Positions 18,986 through 30,330 of a stretch of 64,000 nt of DNA are shown here, one piece after another. The stretch's first letter is position 1, and each line of letters opens with the position of its first letter. Origin of the DNA: Ascochyta rabiei (Eukaryota; Ascomycota; Dothideomycetes; Pleosporales; Didymellaceae); contig NC_082414.1 in the NCBI RefSeq assembly GCF_004011695.2, forward strand, positions 868,001-932,000, written 5' to 3'. The position numbers were made by a program, and so were the translations under genes. The notes under the pieces are model-generated. The model was not told the DNA's origin. It worked only from the letters and a program-made list of their open reading frames with translations, and searched no databases.

Positions 18986-19535
18986 CCTTCCCTCTCCCCC
19001 TAGGACTAGCTCTCTCCCCAGCCTCGCCGCCCGCACCGCGCTGCCACCCCTCTCTCCACACGGGCGCCTCATGCCCAACGCCCAGCACGACGCGGCGGTA
19101 AAACTCGCGCGTCTGCGCCACGCTCTCGTGCCGCGCCGCGGAATACCACAGCAGCATCTCCTGGCTGTCGAGAATGGCCGCGGCTTCGGAGCGCCGCTGC
19201 CGGAGCGCGTAGCTCTCGGCTTCGTTTGGCGGTTGTGCGGTGCGCGCGCCGTTGCTGGAGTGGGCTGCCGCTGCCGCTGCCGCGAAGGGCTTGCCGCGTG
19301 CTTGGGCGCTTCGCTGGGCGGCTGTCAAGGGGCTTGGTTGTGCGTGTTGGTGGTGTTGCGGGTGCGGGTGCGGGTGCGGGTGCGGGTGCGTCGAGGATGG
19401 GCGTGGGCGTGGTGGTGTGGACGTGTGCGTTTGTGCTGGTGCTTGTGTGCTGGCGACGTGAGGAGCGAGGGCGTTGGGCTCGTTGAGCACAGTGGAGAGG
19501 TATTGCGAGTCGGGAGTCCAGGGGCTGGTAGACAT
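18888..19535 (-). CDS. Hypothetical low-complexity protein
   Basis: Single-exon frame of 215 residues starting at the ATG at 19533-19535 (MSTSPWTPDSQYLSTVL). A His-Pro dipeptide run near residues 45-60, encoded by a GGGTGC hexamer tract (19359-19390), is followed by Ala-rich sequence. The one ordered-looking segment is ESYALRQRRSEAAAILDSQE then MLLWYSAARHESVAQTREFYRR, probably helical. The C-terminus is a Gly/Arg/Glu run, partly encoded by a (CT)n tract. The family is not recognised. The helical segment argues that this is a real gene, but the start and tail are uncertain. Confidence 0.55.
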
Positions 19536-19897
19536 GGTCGCGGGCTTGAACGGTGCAAGCGTTGCGTGCGGACTTGCTCGGGCGCGTAGGGATGATGGGG
19601 GTTGAGATGTGGGATCTCCACAGGGAGGGCTGGCTAAGGAAGGTGGAACCGAAGGGAAATCAAACCGCACGACCATGACACCACTCTGGCTTGGTTTGCC
19701 TGCTTCGTGGGCATTCAAGTTGTATTTGCTTGGTATATGCTGTAGCAACAAAACGCTGAGACAAACATGTCGAGCTATGCCAGTTTCCATGCGCCGGTCC
19801 TGCGTCTCTCTTGCTTTCACTAGACTCACCAATCGGTCAAGTCATCCATGCCCCAGTCTACTTGGTAGCGATCAAACAGTGCCTAAGGAGCGTCATT
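19536..19897. other. Intergenic
   Basis: About 360 bp between the low-complexity gene start and the 3' end of the PFK-2/FBPase-2 gene, both on the minus strand. Nothing recognised. Confidence 0.5.
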
Positions 19898-21382
19898 CTA
19901 TGCATGTCCCTCTGCCTGCTGGTGCTCAGCCTTACTGCCCTTTCCCCTCCACGTGCTGACCGCGGGGATATCTGCCTTCAGCCTTTCCTCTTGTGTCGAG
20001 TATGCCTTGGGCGTGAGCTTGATGAGCGTGTGGAGTGGAACCTCCATCCATGGACTCTGCTCTTGCGGCACATTCATAAAGTATGCATATATGCATCTCA
20101 GAATGGCTTGGTGTGTGACGATCAAGATGTTTTCGCTGCGCTCAAGCTCCATGATGATGGGTTCGAGGCGGATCACTACATCGCGATACGATTCCCCACC
20201 AAGGTAGCGGTAGTTGTACTTGTCTTCATCACGCTGGGCAAAGTCTTCGGGGTACGTTTTCTCGATGTCGGCGTACGTCAGGCCGTCGCAGACGCCCGAG
20301 TCGAGCTCATCGAGCGCTTTCCATTCGAGCTTTTCGAATGTCAGGAATCGTGCGGTTTGAATCGTTCGTTTCAGGGTGGACGTCCAGACAGTCAGCTTTC
20401 GGCCATCGCCTACAGACTGTGCAACCAGTCCAGGAAGGGCGTGGGCGTAAGCGTCCCCACGTTCTGAGAGGTCTGCGTCTCCTCCGATTTGGCCAGTCAG
20501 GTTGTATGCCGATTCGCCGTGCTGTGACAATTAGTACTCTGGACTCTGCTCGCAACAACATCAACTTACTCGTGACAGCCAAATCGATCGCGGCTTGATG
20601 TGGAGATTCATCAGATAGTAGACAACGCGGCTCTGGAGGTAGTCCTGGATCTGGTTGATAATGACCTGCTTGCCCACATCGATCAACTTGACGTAAGTAA
20701 GATCGCGCTCGTCCTCGTCTATCGTTTGGTAGACCTTCTCGTAGTTCCGGATACGGTTTCGGAAATCTGCTGCAGCTTCTTCTGGGTCTTGTCCCACGTA
20801 GTCCGGCGACGTCGTCTTTACTTCCAGGATGTTGCTCATGATCAGGTCTTCGTCATCACACTTTGACTCCACGAACAAAGTCTCAATGTTCTCCGCCTGA
20901 CAACGCTCCTGTATCCACCTGCGACGGCTTTTCGTCGAGTTTGTCGCATCCAGAATCGCAATGAGACCCTTGCCCTCTGCAAACCACTTGCACATGTCGT
21001 TCACGGCAGCCTCGGCAGCAGCCTTTCGAAGTCGTTCTCCTTCGGGGTTTGATTGATCAAAGAACTCGGCGGAGGGGTTTGGTGTCGCAGTTCGACGATA
21101 CTGCCCCACATTGAAGGTTTTCGACTTGATCGACAGCCAATGCAAGTATCGAACAACTGGTACTCGGTTAGATCCAAGGGCAATGATGAGCTACACAGAG
21201 TGTGTCTTACCTTTTTGTGCGATCAGACTCTTGCCTCTGGCAGGTAACCCCACCATGACGACGCATATCCGCGTGTCCTCAGCCTGCACACCGGCACCGT
21301 TAGTTCTTCTGAGCGGTTTTACAAATTCGCCAGCAGGCACGGCGCGCATGTTTGGCGCATAGTAGCCATTGGATTCCGTCAT
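19898..21382 (-). CDS. 6-phosphofructo-2-kinase / fructose-2,6-bisphosphatase
   Basis: Bifunctional enzyme that makes and breaks fructose 2,6-bisphosphate, the main allosteric switch between glycolysis and gluconeogenesis. Three exons on the minus strand, 21211..21382, 20570..21156 and 19898..20521, give 460 residues. The kinase domain has the P-loop VGLPARGKS and the substrate-binding stretch RYLHWLSIKSKTFNVGQYRR. The phosphatase domain has the RHGES phospho-histidine motif at the second splice join, the acidic catalytic segment ELDSGVCDGLTY and the second His in VTHQAILRCIYAYF. Both active sites therefore look intact, unlike some fungal paralogues with only one activity. The introns are 54 and 48 nt. 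The start is MTESNGYYAPN; an upstream in-frame start on a non-ATG codon was rejected. Confidence 0.92.
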
Positions 21383-22763
21383 AGTGTGCGGTGAGACCAG
21401 CTCCTCGAATAGTCCAAAAAGGCAGGAAACAGCGGTATCTCCCGTATACAGCGAATGCAAAAAAAAAAAAAGGCGATACGATTCGGAATCTAGCCAGCGG
21501 ACTTCCGATGAGCGGCGTGAAATTGCGGTCTCGGATGAAGTTCAAGGGCAACGTCAAGCGCAGGCGGTCAGGAGAGATCCAAGGAATAGCAGGGCCGAAA
21601 GGCGCGAGACTGTCGGAGCGGCAGCTGTATGTATGTGGGGGGTATGTTACAGAGTCGTGGATTCGGCTCGGCACTGAGAAGCGAAGGAGAGGAAGCTTGA
21701 TGATGGATGACAGTTCCCCGCATTTGGAACGGCGGCCTTCTTCTTTTCACGAGCGTTCGGGCACCGTGCTAAAAGACTCAGTGGAGCAATCGCGACACGC
21801 GAATCTCATTCGATGACAAGCGTTGGTTCGCAGTATAGTGTTCCACCAGGCTGGCGCAACGCTGGCAATGACTGTCGCTGATTGCAGTCCCCGCGTCCGT
21901 GTTTCCGAATGCCTACTTCAATCTGGTGCACCTGGGGAGCTCCAAGCGGTTGCTGTGCTTCCAATTCTGTTCGTGTGCGCGTGCTGCTGCGCTGCTCTCC
22001 TATGACGACACTTGTGGCTAGACTGTGGGACGACAATTCGTATGCCTTAAGCCGCCGAATGCCGGAACGTGGTTCATCTCAACGTGTAGTGACAGCCGTC
22101 CAGACTCGGCGAAAAGACCGCGTACCACCAGGAACGCTGCAGAAAAAAACGAGCCAACTCACCGTCGATATGGAATAGGTCCTAGCGTGACCCATGGTTG
22201 CTGGAGCACAGTTGCCGGGTGGCGCTGCTGCTTCGTTTGGCGGTGTGTCTGTTGTGTGTAGGTGGGGCTGTCAGGAGAGTCAAGGCAGAACGGTACTTTC
22301 AGGTCAGGTGAAGGTGATTTTCTACTCTCTGCAGCAGGAGAGATTAAGTAGAGACAAGACTGCTCTTCCCGCTCTCGGACGCGCCTGCTTGCTCTTGGAA
22401 CGTCTAGACTGCCTTATCAGGCACCTCGACACGGCAAAAAGGTACAACACACCGCTATCTCTGATGCAATCGTTGTCCCTATCGCGGCCACGTGCATGAT
22501 GGCATCTTGCGTACGAGCTCGCAGACTAGATACATACTTGACGGTTTATGTGTGTACAAAGTCAAACTTTAGATTGCTTATATAGCCTCTACCAAATATC
22601 CATACATGTGCAAGCCTTGCGCTAAAGCGCAAGGTCGTGAAACTACGGGTATATAGCAATGCTCAAACGTATGTCCTAATCATACAACGATGCCGAGAAA
22701 CGAATGCTGATGGACAATGCAAAATATTCAAGAATGGCTGTTCCTTGCTTGGGAAGCGTGTAG
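21383..22763. other. Intergenic 1.4 kb
   Basis: Upstream of the PFK-2/FBPase-2 start and downstream of RXT3. It contains an A-run near 21460 and an 8-bp-stem hairpin at 22615. The open frames on both strands have no recognisable content. Confidence 0.5.
22615..22634. terminator. Hairpin downstream of RXT3
   Basis: CCTTGCGC, TAAA loop, GCGCAAGG: a perfect 8-bp stem about 130 bp beyond the RXT3 stop codon. It could form in the 3' untranslated RNA. Fungal termination does not usually rely on hairpins, so the role is open. Confidence 0.35.
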
Positions 22764-25700
22764 TCAGGCGTGCAGCTTCGCCATACCGTTCGCTCGGTGT
22801 GGGCCTTCTCCACCATTCATAAGGGCAAGAAGCGTTGCGCTTGCGTCGAGCCTACGCTTCAGCGCTGCTGCTGTTCGCTCTTGCCCTCGACTGCCGACTC
22901 CTTCCTCGACCCATCTGATCTTGTTGATCATGAAGCTCAAGCCGTCGTGTGTTCTGCTTTGCCGGCTCGAGATGCCGTATTCAACAGAGCCAGTGTACTC
23001 CTGCATCTGCGGCAGTATAAGAATCTCAATCTGAAGATCCATGTCTGCAGGAGGTGTGACAGGAGCAGCCGGTAGCTTGTTCAGCGTGTCCTCGGCGTCG
23101 CTTGGGTCGTTCGGGGCTGTGATGCGTGGGTCGAGCATGCTGACATCGACGGTATCGTCCCACTCTCCTCGAATCCAACCCGAATGCATAGCAGCAGCGA
23201 TCGGATCAGAGTCGTCCCGGTACACACGCGCACCCCATAAATGCCGCTCCAGAACGATGTGCTGCCTCTGTCGAGGCCTCAGATAGAACCTTGGCACCCT
23301 AATGGTAAAGGTGCAGTTGATGGGATTTACCTCGAATCGGGGCAGCCGATTGGGTTTGGATGCGTATCCAAACTGATCGTCCAACGAAGAGTTCGGTCTC
23401 GGCAAGTCAGTAGTAGCTTCGTATACGTGAGATCCAAGGTGCCTGCGTGGGAGCTTGGCAGCTTCCTCAAGAACAGGCTGGATGTCGTGGACCTTGGGGG
23501 GAAGCTTTGCAGTGAGCAGCGCAGCACGAGCTGTGTGGTGGTGATGATGATGATGCGGTGCACTTTGAGCGTGATGGTGGTGGTGCACAGGCTGCGCTGG
23601 GCCGCTCTGGAGCAGGCTCGATTGCCGTCCGTTGATAGTCGCCGACGTGACTGGAGCTGACTCTTCATTGTGGTGGTGGTGATGATGGTGGTGACTGAGA
23701 CATTAGCAGGTAGCTGCTAGCGTTCGGTACAAGTAACTTACTGGTGATGTGGCGCATGATGATGGTGATGACCAGGAGGGTGAGTGTGCTTGTTGCGTTT
23801 GACACCTCGTATGCCTGTAGGCGTTCCTCTCCCATCATTGCTGTCGTCATCAAACACACTGCTCTCATCCTTGACCCGCTTCGGTTTTCTCCCTTGCTGC
23901 GAGCTAATTCTCCTCATCATCTCGCCAGGCTCCTGTCCGTCTGAATTGTTCTGTGGCAACGGGCTCCCACGCAGTGGCGTCGATGATCCCAGTCCGCCGA
24001 GACCAGAGAACATGCGCCCGAACTCGCTCTTGATGCCAGGATCTTTACCGGTCATGAAGGGTGGTGCTTGCGCGCCCTGCACGGCCTGCGGTAATGGAGA
24101 GGCGCGGCCTGTTCTCCTGCTCTCCTCCAAACCTAAGCCGATGTGCGACTTGGAGTGCTGCATTGGCTCACCCATTCCATACATGGATCGTCCTGGATAC
24201 GAGCTTCCACCCGAAGAGAAGGATCGGGCGAGTGGCTCAGTCTGGTGCCGTTCCTTTGAATTTGGATCCGAGGTGGGCGGCGCATGATACTGCTCCACTA
24301 CGCGATTGTTGAGTTGATCCAAGCTTCGTCGCGGTGCCATGTCGTTCAGGGTGGAGGGGCCGTAGCGTGGAGGACCGGGTATGGGGGGCGGGTAGGTACC
24401 GTAGCCGCGATAGAGTGCTGCGGGTTCCTCCCGTTGCGTCTCAGCAGGTTCACGCGGAGGCTCACTGGGCGCCGGGGGTCGCCAGAGTGTGCGCGAAGGC
24501 TCGCTGGGGCCGACAGTGCTATGCTGCTCTCGTGGTGGCTCGAAAGCAGACTGCGAGACCGGATGCACGGTAACAGGCCGATTCCTGTCCGTTGCCCCTT
24601 GACCAATTCCGCGCAAGAGCTCTGCTGCGTCCGGTCTCGACTGCTCCCCGAGCGTTCTTCGCCGCTCCTCGTGTGGCCCATAAGCACCACGTCGCGCTCC
24701 CATTACATCGTATAGCGACGCCCCGTCTCGATCTGCAGGACCTGCAGGACCGTTGGGCTGGCTGTTGGGGCGCGGAGGAACACTGCCGGGGAGCTGACGA
24801 GTGTCTCGGGCGAGCGCGTCGTTTGGCGAAGGCCCAAAAAGGCGTTGGGAAGGGAAGCCCAAGGGCTTGTAGGTTTGGTGTGAAGGTGGTAGCGACTGTC
24901 GGCTGAGATTGGGTGAGCCATGGTTGCTGTAGGGCCGTGTAGGTGGGGAGCTAACGGAGGAGGTGTGGCCTTCAGAGGCTCTTGAGGTGTTGTTGCCATG
25001 CATGGGCCTGTCGGGCGATGGCTGTCGACGGAAAGGAGCAAAGTCTGCGCGCGGTGCCGAGGGAAAGGCGCGTCGGGGCGAGGGTGGCTGCATGCTGTGG
25101 TTGTTGGGCTGCGGCGCATGCGTGGGAGGCGATGTCAGTGGTTGCGAGGCCTGGGCGGCGGCAGCAGCTGCATCGCCTCCACCGATGAGGGACGAGATGG
25201 ACATGCTGCTTCCTGGCCGATGCACAGGGCCGAGTGCAGGGATGTCTCTGCTGGCGGCGAAGGTGGACGCGAACGGAGGGCGTTGGGATTGCGAAGGGTG
25301 CATCTGCTGCTGTGGAGGCGAGGAGGGCGGGGGCATGTGCGGTCGTGGATAGGATGGCGGCAGGGCCGGGTCGTGGGAGGAAGCTGGGTCAGGTTCAGCA
25401 TGAGACGAAGCTTGGGCTTGGTGCGCGGACGCAGGGACACCAGCAGGTCCGCGTGGGAGGGGCGTACCGTTCAGCGAGCGTCTGCGGGCGGCATCGAAAG
25501 CATAGGGCGACGGGCCTGACGGGTTGCTTGACGCGCTCATGGATGGCTGTGATGGAGGACCGGAGGGAGGATGCATGCCATGGGCTCCATGGGACAAGCT
25601 CCCGTGATTGCGCACTAGACGTGATCAGCCCGTGGATTGCCGCAAGGGGTTAGGAGGTGCATAGGGCAGCTTTGGCGAGCTCGCCAAGTGTGCGGTGTGC

Positions 25701-26422
25701 GGAGACGGCATCATCAGAGAATCGCGCAACGGGCGCCTCGCCGAGATGGCAGCCCCTCTCACTCCCTCGCGTCTCCAGCCCAGCCAGCGATGCGAGCTGG
25801 ACGAGCTGTCGAGCTGTACGAGCTGTCGAGCTGTCGAGCTGTACGAGCTGGACGAGCTGGACGAGCTGGACGAGCTGGACGAGCTGGACGAGCTGGACGA
25901 GCTGGACGAGCTGGACGAGCTGGACGAGCTGGACGAGCTGTACGAGCTGCGCCACGGCCGTCTCAGACACGGTCCCGCGCTCACAACGTGGACGTGTGGG
26001 GGACGTGTGGGAGACGTGCAGGTCTTGGACCCATCGCCCGCCACAGCCGCGTGCTGCCGTCTCGCTCCCAAGAAAATGTGCAGTGCAGTGCAGTGCATAC
26101 CTGTGCTCTCCCACCCGCCGTCGCTCTCACTGTAGGCCTGCGACGCGCTCTCAGGCGCTCCGTGGCTGCGGTGCCGTGCGTGGTGCGAGGTTTGCGGGTG
26201 GAAAGGATCGCGTCGAGGCGAGGCATACGGGTCGGTCGAGGTCGAGAAGGGTACGTGCAGCGGCTGCTGGGGCTGCTGGGGCTGGGGCTGGGGCGGCTGG
26301 GGCTGCGTCGACGGTGGGTAGCCGGCGAAAGCGTGTGCGGTCGACGGCTGGTGGTTTGGATGGCGGATCAGAGGGCGGTCAGGCGGGCACGTGGACGGCG
26401 GTGCAGGCGGGCGAGCGTCCAT
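22764..26422 (-). CDS. RXT3: Transcriptional regulatory protein Rxt3 (Rpd3L histone deacetylase complex)
   Basis: Predicted subunit of the Rpd3-large histone deacetylase complex. Three exons, 26131..26422, 23742..25614 and 22764..23694, give 1,031 residues. The N-terminal 700 residues are Pro/Ser/Gln-rich and disordered. The conserved Rxt3 domain is in the last exon: LGSHVYEATTD, INCTFTIRVPRFYLRPRQRQHIV, then LWGARVYRDDSDPIAAAMHSGWI. Intron 1 (25615..26130, 516 nt) is long and holds a 9-bp minisatellite. Its join restores an ATG codon (A|TG) followed by RNHGSLSHG. Intron 2 (23695..23741, 47 nt) falls inside a polyhistidine run, so the protein has His stretches on both sides. The start ATG at 26420-26422 gives MDARPPAPPSTC. 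The main exon has no in-frame ATG at its beginning, which supports exon 1. Confidence 0.85.
25792..25949. repeat. 9-bp GACGAGCTG minisatellite in RXT3 intron 1
   Basis: About 17 units of GACGAGCTG/TACGAGCTG with 8-bp TCGAGCTG variants at the left end. It lies wholly in the proposed first intron of RXT3. The period keeps frame, so all three plus-strand frames look open (DEL, TSW and RAG repeats), but these are artefacts. Confidence 0.9.
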
Positions 26423-27051
26423 GTTGCTGCAAGCCAGTCTGGCTCACCCAGCAAAGCAGCAGCTGTCCAGAGTGACAACAAAGGCAACTAACAAGGTACA
26501 GTGGCCGTGGGCCGGGTCAAGTTCCGGTCGAGAAAGAAGCACAACGGCCGGCACGGAGGCGCTGTGACTGTGCAAGAGACAGGTCCGAGAAGACGGTGGG
26601 GGCAGCAGGAGCGAGAGCACAGCGCACAGCGCACAGCGCACAGGATGCGAGGAAGAGAAAGCATCTATGCGCGGAAGGTAAGCCAGCAGCCGCGAGCTAG
26701 TGATCCCTGTCCAGCCCCGCAAATCCTCGAGGAAGAACCCCAGCTACGTGATGTGCACACTGCGCCCGGCCTGATAGGTACCTACCTAGCACCCTACCTA
26801 GCACGCACAACCCACACGCACTCGGCAGGGCAGCCGTCGCGAGATCCCTGCGTTTGGTTCCTGAATCAGCTCCACCGCCATTCTCCCGTGCGTCGAGCCT
26901 CGTCTGCCATCCATCTGCCATCACATGCCCCATCACATGCCCCATCACATGCCCTCTGCCTGCCTCTGCCTCTGTCTCGCTGCGCACGTGCGCAACCACC
27001 TGCAACTGAACATCCTCGTGTCATGTCAAGGCGCACCGTGCACTGCTCTCC
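26423..27051. other. Divergent promoter region (RXT3 / BTN1)
   Basis: About 630 bp between two divergent genes. It carries short repeats: GCGCACA units near 26620, TACCTAGCAC duplicated near 26785, and three copies of CCCATCACATG near 26925-26955. These may be regulatory or simple repeats. No TATA box is obvious. Confidence 0.5.
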
Positions 27052-28558
27052 ATGGCCCTTCCTATGCCCGGCTCTCCAGCTGCTTCGTGGGCCGTCTATC
27101 GTGCCCGGCTGAAGGCTGTCTTTGACGGCGCCGATCCTAGGGTTTGTGCTGCTTTCTGGTTGTTTGGTGAGTGCTTGGCTCGACCCCTCCAGCCTGATCC
27201 GTCCCAGCCATCAAAAGGCCTCTCAGCATCACGGCCCGAGCCCAGCTAACACCACCAGGGCTCATCAACAACGTCCTCTACGTCATCATCCTCTCAGCCG
27301 CCCTCGACCTCGTCGGCCCCAACGTGCCCAAAGGCGTCGTCCTGCTCTGCGATGTGATACCCTCCTTTCTGACGAAGCTCTGCGCGCCCTACTTCATACA
27401 CAAGATAGCTTACAACGTGCGAATATGCATCTTCGTGGCTTTGTCGGCAAGCGGCATGCTCATCATCGCCCTCACACCAGCACTGCAGGACTCGAGAACC
27501 ATTGCGATCAAGATGTGCGGTGTTATGCTGGCCAGCTTAAGCAGTGGAGCCGGTGAGCTCAGCTTCCTGGGTCTGACACACTACTACGGCCACTTTGCTC
27601 TTGCGGCTTGGGGCTCTGGCACGGGCGGGGCGGGACTGGTGGGCGCGGGAGCCTACGCCCTGGCGACCAACACACTGCATATCAGCCCTCGCACGAGCTT
27701 GCTGGTCTTCTCTTTCCTGCCTTTGATCATGTTGGCCAGCTTCTACTGGCTGCTTCCTCTCGGCCCACTGAAGACGGGAACGAGCAAGAGTCACGCATAT
27801 GAGCCTATAACCAGCGACGATCAGCAAGACGAGGACGAGGCGCTGGCAAATGGAAGGGAGCACGACGGACTACTATCGTCTTCAGCGCATTCAGCATCCG
27901 AGCGAAGCTTCGCGTCTGCTAAGAACAGTGGCGTCACGGGCGCCCTCGGCAGCTTCCAGGTGAACTTGAGCCGCGCTCGCGCGCTGTTCTTTCCCTAGTG
28001 AGCTCTCCCTCCATCTACGCGACTGCATGCTACATGCTAACCATGGATAGCATGCTTCCCCTACTCCTCGTCTATGTCGCCGAGTACACTATCAACCAGG
28101 GCGTGGCTCCGACCCTCCTCTTTCCACTCCGCAACTCTCCTTTCTCCGAGTACCGCTCTTTCTACAGCACCTACGCTGTCATCTACCAAGTCGGCGTCTT
28201 TATATCGCGGTCGTCGACGCCCTTCATACGCATCCACCATCTGTACCTGCCCTCGTTTCTCCAGATGGCCAATCTGGCTCTGCTCACTCTACACGCCATG
28301 TTTGATTTCATTCCCAGCTACTACATCGTGTGCGTTGTAATATTCTGGGAGGGCCTGCTCGGCGGACTCGTGTATGTGAGCACGTTTGCCGAAATCACAG
28401 ATAACGTGAATAAGGAAGACCGCGAGTTCAGCTTGGGAGCGACGAGCGTGAGTGATTCCGCGGGCATCTGCGTAGCTGGCTTCTTGAGCATGGCCGTCGA
28501 GGTTGGGTTGTGTAGATGGCAGGTCGATCATGGACGAAGCTACTGCAGACTGACATAG
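27052..28558 (+). CDS. BTN1: Battenin / CLN3 homologue (vacuolar membrane protein Btn1)
   Basis: Polytopic vacuolar/lysosomal membrane protein of the CLN3 family, involved in vacuolar pH and amino-acid balance. Three exons, 27052..27166, 27259..27997 and 28051..28558, give 453 residues. Exon 2 opens [20 protein letters not shown] and has [23 protein letters not shown], both family signatures. Exon 3 begins at [20 protein letters not shown] and ends with the conserved [18 protein letters not shown] and [12 protein letters not shown]. Read straight through, exon 2 would stop at TAG inside the 53-nt intron (donor TA|GTGAGC). Removing it gives FFPYMLPLL, so the break is an intron, not a mutation. 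A central hydrophilic loop (about residues 215-270) is Asp/Glu/Ser-rich. Roughly ten or eleven membrane segments are visible. Confidence 0.92.
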
Positions 28559-28563
28559 CGGCC

Positions 28564-28707
28564 AAGTGCGCCGTTGCGTAACCAGAGTGAATGGCGGCGC
28601 GCAAACAAGACAAGTGCGCCGTTGCGTAATCAGAATGAATGGCGGCGCGCAAACAAGACAGGTGCGCCGTTGGGTGATCAGACTGAATAGTTGCCCGCAA
28701 ACGAGAG
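28564..28707. repeat. Three tandem 48-bp repeats after BTN1
   Basis: Copies begin at 28564, 28612 and 28660. The first two differ at only a few bases and the third is more diverged. The unit starts AAGTGCGCCGTTGCG and contains GGCGGCGCGCAAAC. The array begins five bases after the BTN1 stop codon, so it should be transcribed in its 3' untranslated region. Confidence 0.9.
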
Positions 28708-28940
28708 ACGTCCAATTGATGGCAGTGTATTTCGGAAATCGATACAAACATGAAAACCATCAATCGAGCGTGCCTACTTGTGCTGGTTGTGCTGGAGCTT
28801 CGAAAGGATGGACGCTCGGGCCAGTCTGGATCTGGTTAGACCGGCATGCCGAGAGGGCAGAGCAGAATCTCGACATTCGACATCGCAACAAGCCCTCCGA
28901 AAGCTCGCCCATCCCGCAACCCATCTCCTCTCCACCCGCC

Positions 28941-29835
28941 ATGTCTGCCGCACGAGCTTTCAGCACCGCTTTCCGGGCTGCCGCCCCCCGCGCCCCCGTC
29001 GCCGCCCGCTTCGCTGCCACCCGTGGTTTCGCTGCCGCCGCACCCAGCAGCGCAGCAACCAAGCCCCCGGTCGCCCTCTTCGGTGTCGATGGCACATACG
29101 CCAGCGCTCTGGTACGACTCTCACAAGCCCAATTGGCCCCGCGCAGATGACAGGCGGATGGATTCGGGCTGCAATGGCTGGGCAAACCAGCACAGAGATG
29201 ACCTGCGAGAACCGGGCTAACAGCTATGCGACCAACAGTACACCGCTTCCGCCAAGACCAGCACCCTCGACAACACCGCAAAGTCGCTCGAGCAGCTCTC
29301 CGCCGTCTTCAAGCGCGATGCCAAGCTCGCTGAGATTCTCCGCGCACCCACCCTGTCCGTCTCGGACAAGCAGCAGATCGTCCAGGAGCTCCAGAAGCAC
29401 ATCGGCTCCGACAAGGATGGCATCGTCAAGAACTTCCTCGACACACTGGCCCAAAACAACCGATTGGGCGTGCTAGAGGGCGTCGTCAACAACTTCGGCA
29501 TCCTGATGGGTGCGCACCGTGGCGAGATCGAGCTCGTTGTCACCAGCGCCGCTGTACGTTGAAGCCTGCGTCGAAACAGTGCCCTGACAAGAGCACCCAA
29601 ATGCTGACCAAATGCTGACAACCAACAGGCCCTCGACAACAAGACCCTCTCCCGCCTCGAATCCGCCGTCAGCAAGTCGCAGTACGTTGGTCAGGGCCAG
29701 AAGCTCAAGGTTGTCTCCAAGGTCAACCCCGAGATCCGTGGTGGACTCATTGTTGAGATTGGTGACCGCACCATCGACCTGTCCGTCTCCTCCAAGATGG
29801 CCAAGATGAACAAGCTCCTCAAGGACACTTTGTAA
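28941..29835 (+). CDS. ATP5: ATP synthase subunit 5 (OSCP/delta), mitochondrial
   Basis: Oligomycin-sensitivity-conferring subunit of mitochondrial F1Fo ATP synthase, in the peripheral stalk. Three exons, 28941..29111, 29239..29553 and 29629..29835, give 230 residues. The N-terminal presequence is Ala/Arg-rich (MSAARAFSTAFRAAAPR). The mature protein opens PVALFGVDGTYASAL|YTASAK. Family marks are FLDTLAQNNRLGVLEGVVNNF, then near the end VNPEIRGGLIVEIGDRTIDLS. The introns are 127 and 75 nt. Confidence 0.95.
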
Positions 29836-30330
29836 ATATAGCAATCTGATGTACCGAGTGGACAGCCTTCACCAAGCATGTGTGGATGTGGTAGGATTGT
29901 GTACGCTAGATGATTCGTGAAGAGAAATTTAGTTGGTGTTCATCTACAAGATTGCGCAACTGCTGTGGATTGTGTTCCAAGCCGCTTTTCCCCACGTCAT
30001 TCAGCGCTTACACTTTGCAGCTTTCGCCAATTGTTTCTCTCGTCCGTTATACTTCAACGATGACGCAGACCGTTCCGCGCTCTCGCACCGCACTTCGATC
30101 CCGCAACAGTGGAAATCTTGCCTCCTTCACCTCACCATGGCTCGAGTGTGCTTAAGAGCGAGCGTGACCTCGAGTCTGGCCAGGTCTTGCTTAGCGCTGG
30201 ACACTGACCGGGCTTCACCTTCACGCTTCATGATATATTTCCATCATTTGGCTCGCTCACCTCCCACCTTCTCAACCTCGCCAGCACTCGGGGCTCAACT
30301 CTACCCAGTCAAGCAGCCAACCCAAGCAAG
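29836..30330. other. Intergenic
   Basis: About 500 bp between ATP5 and the 2EXR/F-box-like gene. The part from 30090 is C/T-rich, like a fungal leader. Nothing else is recognised. Confidence 0.5.

Noticed and set aside
25637..26491. Plus-strand frames of DEL, TSW and RAG repeats over 140-280 codons
   Set aside because: They read the antisense of RXT3 exon 1 and the intronic 9-bp minisatellite; every frame is open because the period is a multiple of three.
27961..28060. Apparent premature TAG in the CLN3 homologue
   Set aside because: The TAG lies across a good GTGAGC donor; a 53-nt intron restores the conserved [13 protein letters not shown] sequence, so this is not readthrough or a mutation.
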